Shown: piece after piece, positions 57,665-64,000 of the stretch
Numbering within the stretch: position 1 is the stretch's first letter
Layout of the letters: each line of letters opens with the position of its first letter
Assembly (NCBI GenBank): GCA_041395945.1
Contig: JAWKZN010000001.1
Span: 2,542,001-2,606,000, forward strand
DNA length: 64,000 nt
Reading direction: 5' to 3'
Origin: Pseudomonadales bacterium
GTDB taxonomy: Bacteria > Pseudomonadota > Gammaproteobacteria > Pseudomonadales > Azotimanducaceae
The notes under the pieces: model-generated
What the model was told of the DNA's origin: nothing
The model's input: the letters and a program-made list of their open reading frames with translations, nothing else
The model's database searches: none
Program-made: the position numbers and the translations under genes

Positions 57665-58855
57665 GGCGGGTGTCGCCTTCGGCATGGTGTAGGAGCGCAG
57701 CTCGCCGACGAATTCCTTCAGTGACTGGATACCGGTCTCTTCAGCGTCGTGGCACCACTGCTTGAGCGCGTTCAGCATCTCCTCGGCGTTGCCCCCACGC
57801 TTGGCCCAGACCGCCTGCAGGCGCAGCCGGAACTCATAGATGGTCCTGATGGTGGCATTGTCTTCCACGAGTTCGCGGATGCGGTCCCGTCCGACATCGT
57901 CCACCAGCGACTCTTCCCGGATCAGCGCCTTGCGTGCTCGACGCACCACCCGACCGGTGGCCGCCATTTCCTGCTCCACCAGGGGCTTCACCACGTTTTC
58001 AGCGTAGCGGGCCATCACCCGGAAACGGTCATTGAGCACCGCCCAGGCGGTGTCCAGATCGAGCGTCTGCTTGCCGGGAATTTTCAGCGCCACCGGGCCT
58101 CTGCTGCGTGCCTTGGCCAGGCCCAGGATTTCGAAGATGCGGATATAGAACCAGCCGATGTCGAATTCCCAGGGCTTCTGGGACAATTTGGCAGAGTTCG
58201 GATAAGTGTGGTGGTTGTTGTGCAGTTCTTCGCCACCGATAAGGATGCCCCAGGGTACGATATTGGTGGCCGCATCCGCGCACTCGAAGTTCCGATAACC
58301 CCAGTAGTGGCCGATGCCGTTGATCACCCCGGCGGCAAACAGGGGGATCCAGATCATCTGCACCGCCCAGACTGTGAGTCCGAGGGCGCCGAACAGTGCC
58401 AGATCGATAAACAGCATGATCACCACACCGCGCGCACTGTGGCGGGAATACAGGTTGCGCTCGATCCAGTCATCAGGCATGCCGGCACCGTAGCGCTCCA
58501 TGATCTCCGGCTGCCTGGAAGCTGCGCGATAAACTTCGGCACCCTGCCAGAAGATCTTTTTGAGGCCCTGTATTTTCGGACTGTGTGGATCGTCCGGGGT
58601 TTCACAGACGGCGTGATGTTTGCGGTGAATGGACGCCCACTCTCTGGTGACCATGCCGGTCGTCAGCCACAACCAGAAGCGGAAGAAGTGCTGCAGCACA
58701 GGATGCAGGGTGAGCGCGCGGTGCGCCGAATACCGATGCAGGTATACGGTCACGGCAACGATGGTGATGTGTGTCACCACCAGTGTGAAGGCAAGGACGC
58801 CAGGCCAGGAAAGCTCCCAGAGTCCGTTGCTGAGCCAGTTCAATATGGCAGTCAC
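57656..58855 (-). CDS. Membrane fatty acid desaturase (acyl-CoA/delta-9 type)
   Basis: This 399-aa integral membrane protein has four hydrophobic segments and the three desaturase His boxes: HRYSAHR, HRKHH and HNNHH (ELHNNHHTYP). It would introduce a double bond into acyl chains using a di-iron centre, adjusting membrane fluidity. The C-terminal 150 residues are cytoplasmic and helical, longer than the minimal enzyme but usual for the DesA-like proteobacterial group. GTG 58855 is used; the ribosome-binding site is weak. Confidence 0.94.
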   Translation of the reverse strand: MTAILNWLSNGLWELSWPGVLAFTLVVTHITIVAVTVYLHRYSAHRALTLHPVLQHFFRFWLWLTTGMVTREWASIHRKHHAVCETPDDPHSPKIQGLKKIFWQGAEVYRAASRQPEIMERYGAGMPDDWIERNLYSRHSARGVVIMLFIDLALFGALGLTVWAVQMIWIPLFAAGVINGIGHYWGYRNFECADAATNIVPWGILIGGEELHNNHHTYPNSAKLSQKPWEFDIGWFYIRIFEILGLAKARSRGPVALKIPGKQTLDLDTAWAVLNDRFRVMARYAENVVKPLVEQEMAATGRVVRRARKALIREESLVDDVGRDRIRELVEDNATIRTIYEFRLRLQAVWAKRGGNAEEMLNALKQWCHDAEETGIQSLKEFVGELRSYTMPKATPAKA

Positions 58856-59012
58856 CCTGATAGGCCTCCCGATAAAGTGTTATTCAGTGGTTTGAATTCG
58901 CGGCATTCTGACAACTCACCCTCGAAAAAACCACCTTGGCGACGCATGATGGTGAGTATAACTGCCCGAAACCGCGCCAGACGGGTCAGTTGCCCTGCCT
59001 GAGAGGTTCATC

Positions 59013-59915
59013 ATGATCCTCCCGGAACACAGGCCGCCCGGCGCAGTCGCAGAGAACAGCATGATCCGATACGACACCCTCATAGACCCGCTATCCCTCG
59101 AAAAGTTACTGCAGCAAGACATTGTCAGGCTATTAGACTGTCGAGCCGTGCTCGGGGATACCGAGGCCGGTCGCCGCCGCTTCGAGGCGGGACACATCCC
59201 CGGCGCCCGGCACCTCGACCTCGATCGGGATCTGGCCGCAGCACCCGGCGAGGGCGGGCGCCATCCCTTGCCCGACCCTGAGCAGCTGGCCTTCAAACTG
59301 CGGTCGCTGGGTATAAACGACGCGGATCAGGTCGTCGTCTACGACGATGCCGGTGGTGCCTTCGCCGGACGTGCCTGGTGGTGCCTGCGCTGGCTCGGCC
59401 ACGAAGCCGTCGCGCTGCTGGATGGCGGGCTGGCAGGCTGGTGCGGTGAACTGACAGAGGAGACCAGGGCTGTTGTACCCGGAAACTTCAGCATCCGTCC
59501 TTCTCTCACCCGCACCGTGGATGCAGCTACCCTGCTCAGCCGTGGGGAGGATTTCCAGCTCACTGACGCCCGCAGCGAAGCCCGTTTCAGCGGTACGGAA
59601 GAGCCCGTAGATCCGGTGGCCGGTCACATTCCCGGTGCCCGCTGCCTGCCCTTCCAGGGCAATCTGGACAGCAGCGGACGCTTCCTCAGTGCCGATCTGC
59701 TGCGCGAGCGCTTTGCAGACCTGGTCGAGCCCGTGGTCTGCTACTGCGGATCCGGCGTGACCGCCGCGCACAATGTGCTGGCGATGCGGATCGCGGGATA
59801 TCCCGAACCCTTCCTCTACCCGGGCTCCTGGAGTGAGTGGATCCGGGACCCGTCAAGACCCCGCATACCCGCGACTCCCGTGGCTTCCACGCCGCAGCCC
59901 GCTGGTCGGCCATGA
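59013..59915 (+). CDS. Two-domain sulfurtransferase (rhodanese)
   Basis: This 300-aa protein has tandem rhodanese domains. The N-terminal one (about 18-150) is inactive (GHIPGARHLDLDRDL and VVYDDAGGAFAGRAWW). The C-terminal one carries the active Cys245 in VCYCGSGVTAAHN, a CGSGVT loop typical of 3-mercaptopyruvate/thiosulfate sulfurtransferases. GAGAGG 6-11 bp before ATG 59013 supports the start. It overlaps mnmC by 4 bp, which links sulfur transfer to a tRNA thiouridine-modification gene by operon structure. Confidence 0.94.
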   Translation: MILPEHRPPGAVAENSMIRYDTLIDPLSLEKLLQQDIVRLLDCRAVLGDTEAGRRRFEAGHIPGARHLDLDRDLAAAPGEGGRHPLPDPEQLAFKLRSLGINDADQVVVYDDAGGAFAGRAWWCLRWLGHEAVALLDGGLAGWCGELTEETRAVVPGNFSIRPSLTRTVDAATLLSRGEDFQLTDARSEARFSGTEEPVDPVAGHIPGARCLPFQGNLDSSGRFLSADLLRERFADLVEPVVCYCGSGVTAAHNVLAMRIAGYPEPFLYPGSWSEWIRDPSRPRIPATPVASTPQPAGRP

Positions 59916-61831
59916 TTCGAGCCGCCGACCTCGTCTGGCGCGACGACCAGCCGTATTCAGCAACCTTCGGCGACATCTACCACGCGCCGGATGGGGTCCG
60001 GGAGGTGCAGCGCGTGTTCCTCCAGCCGGCGGATTTCGAGCAGCGTCTTGCCACCGGCAGGCGCATGATGATCGGCGAAACGGGTTTCGGCACGGGTCTG
60101 AATTTCGCGGTGATCGCCCAGCGCTGCCTGGCCCGCCGTGTGCCCCTGCATTTCGTCAGCTTCGAGTCAGCGCCCCTGTCCAACCGGGATTTCCACGCCC
60201 TGGCGGAACGCCGGACCGGCGGAAGCGGACAGGCAGCCGCGGAACCGCTACCCATTTACGGCGAACTTGCCCGCATCTACCCCCCGCTGATTTCCGGTTG
60301 GCACCGCAGGACGCTCTGCGACGGGTTGATCACCCTGTCGCTGTTTTTCGGCGACGCGCGGACCGGGCTGGATCTGCTTGCCGGCGGGCAGCGCCAGCCA
60401 TTCGATCTCTGGCTGCTCGATGGCTTTGCACCGGATCGCAATCCCGATCTGTGGACCCTGGCGCTGTTCAATGGCATGGCCGGGCTGTCGCAGCCGGGCA
60501 CCAGGGTGACGACCTTCACCTCCGCCGGACGGGTGCGCCGCGGACTGATTGCCGCCGGTTTCAACACCCGGCGGGTGGATCAGCGACCTCACAAACGGGA
60601 AAGCCTCGCCGGCGTCTTCGAAGGGGCCGGACTGCCGGCATTCACTCCACCGCGCCAGGTTCACGTGATCGGTGCGGGACTGGCGGGTGCCAGTACCGCG
60701 CGCCATCTCGCCGAAGCAGGCGTTGAGGTGCAGATCTTCGACTCCGGCACTGGTGCATCAGGTACGTCGAGTGCCGCTGCTGTTTCGGCTGATCCAGCAT
60801 CCAGCAGCGTGCCAATCACCGTGATGCACGGGCGGCTCCAGGGGCTCAATCAGGATTCCGGTCTGCGCTTGCACATGTTTCTCTATGCGGCCCACTACTG
60901 CCGCAGCTTTGCAGATCTCCCTGGTACCGGAATCTGCCGTATTGGTGCTTTGCAGCTGCCGTCCGCCAACTTTCCGCTGGAACGGCTGCAGCAGCTGGCC
61001 CAGGCCTGTTCCGCCAGCGGAGACTGGATCCAGATGCTGGATGCGCGAGAGGCAAGTGCGCGCTGCGGACTGTCGCTCGGCACCCCGGCGCTCTGGTTCC
61101 CGGATGCCTGTGTGCTGGACACTCCCAGATTCTGCCGCGCCCTTCTGGACCATCCGCGCATCGAGTACCGGCCGGGAACCAGGGTTGCAGACTGGCCGGA
61201 CGCGGCCGCGGTGCTGGCGGCCGGTTTCGAATCCCGGACGTTTCCCGGCGCAGGCTATCTGGAATTGAGCCGGATCGGTGGCCAGATCAATCTGCTCGAG
61301 GCCGCCGTACCCGACCCGGATGCGCTGCGCTGCGCGCTGGTCGGACCCGGCTATCTCGCACCCGCTGATCTGGCAGTGCCGGGATCCGACCTTTGCGGGG
61401 GCGACCCGGGGGCCTGCACGGACCGGGAGACGATCCGCCGCATTGGCGTCGGAGCGACCTACGAGTATCGGCCCTGGTCGGTCGAGCGCGCGACCCGGGC
61501 GAATCTGGCACACAGCACCGGCTACGGGCTCGAAGGCTGGCGGAGTGCCGGACATCACAAGGCCCTGCGCTGTGTTTCTTCGGACCGGGTGCCGATTGCC
61601 GGACCACTGACGACTCTGGAAGGAGATTGCCTGCCGGATCGCTACGTAACCACGGGTCACGGGTCCATGGGCACGGTGAGCGCGCACTTCAGTGCGCTGC
61701 TGATCAGCGCACACATCCTCGGGGAGTTCACGCCTGCTACCGGCGACCTCACCGAAGCGGTCTCCCCCGCCCGGTTCCGCCGCAGGCAGGCCCGCAGGGG
61801 TTATCGTTTCGGCGCGACCGGTTCAGGCTGA
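59912..61831 (+). CDS. MnmC, bifunctional tRNA (mnm5s2U34) modification enzyme
   Basis: This 639-aa enzyme has an N-terminal SAM methyltransferase domain (MnmC2: GETGFGTGLNF; LLDGFAPDRNPDLW) and a C-terminal FAD-dependent oxidase domain (MnmC1: VHVIGAGLAGASTARHLAEAG; TGHGSMGTVSAHFSA). It converts cmnm5U34 to nm5U34 and then mnm5U34 in tRNA. ATG 59912 overlaps the sulfurtransferase stop (ATGA). Length is normal. The stop lies 1 bp from the convergent serA stop. Confidence 0.96.
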   Translation: MIRAADLVWRDDQPYSATFGDIYHAPDGVREVQRVFLQPADFEQRLATGRRMMIGETGFGTGLNFAVIAQRCLARRVPLHFVSFESAPLSNRDFHALAERRTGGSGQAAAEPLPIYGELARIYPPLISGWHRRTLCDGLITLSLFFGDARTGLDLLAGGQRQPFDLWLLDGFAPDRNPDLWTLALFNGMAGLSQPGTRVTTFTSAGRVRRGLIAAGFNTRRVDQRPHKRESLAGVFEGAGLPAFTPPRQVHVIGAGLAGASTARHLAEAGVEVQIFDSGTGASGTSSAAAVSADPASSSVPITVMHGRLQGLNQDSGLRLHMFLYAAHYCRSFADLPGTGICRIGALQLPSANFPLERLQQLAQACSASGDWIQMLDAREASARCGLSLGTPALWFPDACVLDTPRFCRALLDHPRIEYRPGTRVADWPDAAAVLAAGFESRTFPGAGYLELSRIGGQINLLEAAVPDPDALRCALVGPGYLAPADLAVPGSDLCGGDPGACTDRETIRRIGVGATYEYRPWSVERATRANLAHSTGYGLEGWRSAGHHKALRCVSSDRVPIAGPLTTLEGDCLPDRYVTTGHGSMGTVSAHFSALLISAHILGEFTPATGDLTEAVSPARFRRRQARRGYRFGATGSG

Positions 61832-61832
61832 C

Positions 61833-63008
61833 TCAGATCACAAACTCGCGCACGTTCATCACACTGCTGATGCCGCGGATCGCCTCCACCAGGCCATCCG
61901 GCGCATCTCCGCCGACATCGATCAGGTTGTAGGCCACATCGCCCCGACTCTTGTTGATCATGTCCACCACGTTGATCTGCCGCTCCGCAAGCAGAGAGGT
62001 GATCTGGCCGAGCATGCCGGGCACGTTGCGATTGGTGATCGCGATCCGGTTGCCCCCCACGGGTTCCAGGTTCACCGCCGGAAAATTGACCGAATTGCGG
62101 ATATTGCCGGTTTCAAGAAACTCGACGAGCTGCTCCGCCGCCATGACCGCGCAGTTCTCTTCCGCCTCGTCCGTGCTGGCGCCGAGGTGCGGCGTAAGCC
62201 GCACATTGGGATGCTCGGTGAGGCCGGGTACCGGAAAGTCTGCAACATAGAGGCCCACGCGACCATCGTCCAGACACTTTTTGAGTGCCAGGGTGTCCAC
62301 GATCGGCTGGCGGGCAAAATTCAGCAGCACACTGCCCTTACGAAAAGAGCGCAGGCTCTCCTCATTGATCATGCCCCGGGTTTCCGCCATCAACGGCACA
62401 TGCAGGGTCACGTAATCGGAACGGGAGAAAAGACTCGGCAGGTTCTCCATGCGTTGAACCTCACTGGGCAAACGCCAGGCGGCATCCACTGAGATTGCCG
62501 GATCGAAGCCCAGCACTTTCATACCCATGTCCAGCGCGGCCCGGGCGACCAGCGATCCAATCGCACCGAGCCCCACCACACCAAGCGACTTGCCATAGAG
62601 CTCACGACCCTTGAAGCGTTTCTTTTCAGCCTCGACCAGACGATCCAGTTCTGCTTCGTCAGCGATTCCTTTCAGGCTCATTACGAACTGTATGCCGCCC
62701 ACGATATCCCGGGCAGACAGCAGCAGCGCTGCCATGACAAGCTCTTTCACCGAGTTTGCATTGGCACCCGGAGTATTGAAAACGACGATGCCACGCTCAG
62801 TGCATTCTGCGACCGGCACATTGTTGAAACCGGCACCCGCCCGGGCTACGGCACGGACGCTCTGACTGAGCTGTGCGCCCTCGAGCTGATGAGAACGCAG
62901 CAGTATCGCATGCGGATCCGCTATTTCGGAGCTCACTTCATAGCGGTCCCGCGGAAACCGTTCGAGGCCGCGCACGGCGATCTGATTGTAGGTTCTGATT
63001 TTGTACAT
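61833..63008 (-). CDS. D-3-phosphoglycerate dehydrogenase
   Basis: This 391-aa dehydrogenase has an N-terminal substrate domain (RAVARAGAGFNNVPV), a Rossmann GVVGLGAIGSLVARAALDMG, catalytic Arg in NFARQPIVD and His in LTPHLGAST. A C-terminal ACT domain (NRNVPGMLGQITSLLAERQI) is likely for serine control. ATG 63008 with AAGGA upstream is chosen. It is the short PGDH type common in Firmicutes and some proteobacteria. It catalyses the first step of serine synthesis; SerC is encoded 22 kb away. Confidence 0.95.
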   Translation of the reverse strand: MYKIRTYNQIAVRGLERFPRDRYEVSSEIADPHAILLRSHQLEGAQLSQSVRAVARAGAGFNNVPVAECTERGIVVFNTPGANANSVKELVMAALLLSARDIVGGIQFVMSLKGIADEAELDRLVEAEKKRFKGRELYGKSLGVVGLGAIGSLVARAALDMGMKVLGFDPAISVDAAWRLPSEVQRMENLPSLFSRSDYVTLHVPLMAETRGMINEESLRSFRKGSVLLNFARQPIVDTLALKKCLDDGRVGLYVADFPVPGLTEHPNVRLTPHLGASTDEAEENCAVMAAEQLVEFLETGNIRNSVNFPAVNLEPVGGNRIAITNRNVPGMLGQITSLLAERQINVVDMINKSRGDVAYNLIDVGGDAPDGLVEAIRGISSVMNVREFVI

Positions 63009-63086
63009 CACAGGGTCCTTCACTTTCGAATAGGGTTCGCACCGGGGCCTGATCTCCACCGGCATCCCGTGCGGGCGCCCGACCGC

Positions 63087-64000
63087 TCAGGCAGCTTTGA
63101 CGGCCTCTGTGATCGCCTCACAGATGAGACGTACCGAGTCCGGCGGCTGGAAGCCGGCCATTCTGCCAGAATGCGTCTCTTCCAGCGCATCGATTACCAG
63201 TGCGACAAGCGGCTGTGGCGCGAGATCCTCTTCCTGCAGCACCCGGCTGAATCCCTGGCGCCGGGCATAGGCGGCATTCTCTATCTGATCTCCCCGGCTG
63301 GCCTTACGCGAAAGCGGCACCAGGATGTTGGGCTTACCCAGGCACAGCAGCTCATACAGGGTGTTAGCACCCGCTCTGGAAACCACCAGATCCGCACAGG
63401 CCAGCAGGTCCCCCCAGGCGTCGCTGACAAACTCGAATTCATGGAAGCCGGTCCGCTCGATGCCGCTGAGCTTGCCCGGTCCACACACCAGAACGACATC
63501 CGCTTCGGGCAGCAGTTGCGGGAGCGCTGCGCGCACCACCGCATTGAGCCGGTCCGCGCCGAGACTGCCACCGGTGACCAGCAGGATCCGTCGCCCGGCA
63601 TCCACACCCAGGAGCGCGCGGCCGCGTTCCGGGCTGCCATCAAGCAGAGCCTGGCGCACCGGTGTCCCCGTGCAGATGAGCCGGCCCGCAAAGCGCGCAG
63701 GCTTAGTGTCCGGAAAATTCACACAGAGGCTGTGCACGAAGGGCAAGGCGAGCCGGTTGGCCAGACCGGGTGTAAGGTCGGACTCGTGTGCCACCACAGG
63801 AATCCGCCACAGACCGGCGGCGAGCACGAGGGGAAAACTCACAAAGCCCCCTTTGGAAAACACCACGTCAGCCTTCAGCCGCTTGAGCAGTACCAGTGCT
63901 TCGAGGATGCCGAACAGCACCTTGAAGGCGTCCAGGAAGTTTTCGAATGACAGATAGCGGCGCAGTTTGCCCGCCGCGATGCCGTGATAGGCGATCGGCA
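63087..64000 (-). CDS. MurG-like glycosyltransferase, Firmicutes type (5' end missing)
   Basis: The 304 codons present lack the N-terminus, which lies beyond the right window edge. Diagnostic motifs are DVVFSKGGFVSFPLVLAA, PVVAHESDLTPGLANR, LVTGGSLGADRLN and SRAGANTLYELLCLGKPNILVPL. These resemble the Bacillus/Clostridium form of UDP-GlcNAc:undecaprenyl-pyrophosphoryl-MurNAc-pentapeptide transferase. They do not resemble the gammaproteobacterial dcw-cluster form, which has HEQN in place of HESD. It is downstream of nothing diagnostic here and precedes serA by 78 bp. It may be a second MurG or a related glycolipid transferase. Confidence 0.85.
   Translation of the reverse strand, partial: PIAYHGIAAGKLRRYLSFENFLDAFKVLFGILEALVLLKRLKADVVFSKGGFVSFPLVLAAGLWRIPVVAHESDLTPGLANRLALPFVHSLCVNFPDTKPARFAGRLICTGTPVRQALLDGSPERGRALLGVDAGRRILLVTGGSLGADRLNAVVRAALPQLLPEADVVLVCGPGKLSGIERTGFHEFEFVSDAWGDLLACADLVVSRAGANTLYELLCLGKPNILVPLSRKASRGDQIENAAYARRQGFSRVLQEEDLAPQPLVALVIDALEETHSGRMAGFQPPDSVRLICEAITEAVKAA

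Noticed and set aside
57749..59002. 417-aa plus-strand frame
   Set aside because: Antisense to the desaturase gene with its three His boxes; the His/Pro-rich translation is typical of a shadow.
60758..61714. 318-aa minus-strand frame
   Set aside because: Antisense to mnmC.

Overview
The window reads as a GC-rich gammaproteobacterial chromosome, closest in gene order to the Pseudomonadales. The best evidence is the block gyrA-serC-pheA-hisC-tyrA-cmk-rpsA-ihfB-lapA-lapB on the minus strand, with mtaD-ubiG-yciK diverging from gyrA. RluB, ScpA/B, TrpS, YciO/YciB, PdxJ, ArgS, MnmC and SerA follow. Everything here is read from sequence; no database search was run.

Region 1 (about 172-10345) is an integrative element in tRNA-Asn(GTT). 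A 48-bp direct repeat of the 3' part of the tRNA flanks it, and the intact tRNA is at the right end. Its modules are a tyrosine integrase with an overlapping unknown gene, an AlpA-like regulator, two small coupled ORFs, and an HUH rolling-circle initiator of the phage gpA type. The cargo looks less GC-rich than the chromosome. It holds a lone EF-Ts-N-like (UBA-fold) small protein absent from a standard ORF list, two overlapping genes for exported proteins of unknown function, small ORFs, and a large OLD-family ATPase/TOPRIM nuclease that is probably anti-phage. No capsid, conjugation or reverse transcriptase genes are seen. The OLD gene lies directly downstream of the tRNA on the same strand, and the native tRNA terminator now sits 10 kb away at the other end of the element.

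Region 2 (10.4-31.7 kb) carries signalling, export and lipid/xenobiotic metabolism genes: a GAF-PP2C-STAS phosphatase, a Baeyer-Villiger-type monooxygenase, a CaiB/BaiF CoA-transferase, a GST and a hybrid histidine kinase. A cluster of exported transglutaminase-like and metallopeptidase-like TPR proteins follows. Next comes an ADH-LLM oxidoreductase-thioesterase operon split by an IS481-family element. That insertion duplicated a 6-bp target containing the ADH stop codon, and the second copy now supplies the transposase stop. A flavoprotein dehydrogenase, a metzincin lipoprotein and a ComEA-like protein close the region.

Region 3 (31.8-64 kb) is conserved housekeeping. Departures from the usual layout are the absence of aroA between tyrA and cmk, the absence of the mupP/gph phosphatase between ubiG and yciK, a Gly/Ser/acidic N-terminal extension on GyrA, and a membrane-anchored cold-shock-domain protein. 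There is also a GGDEF-like protein without its signature, a strongly structured intergenic element at 54.43-54.51 kb, and a Firmicutes-type MurG-like glycosyltransferase running off the right edge.
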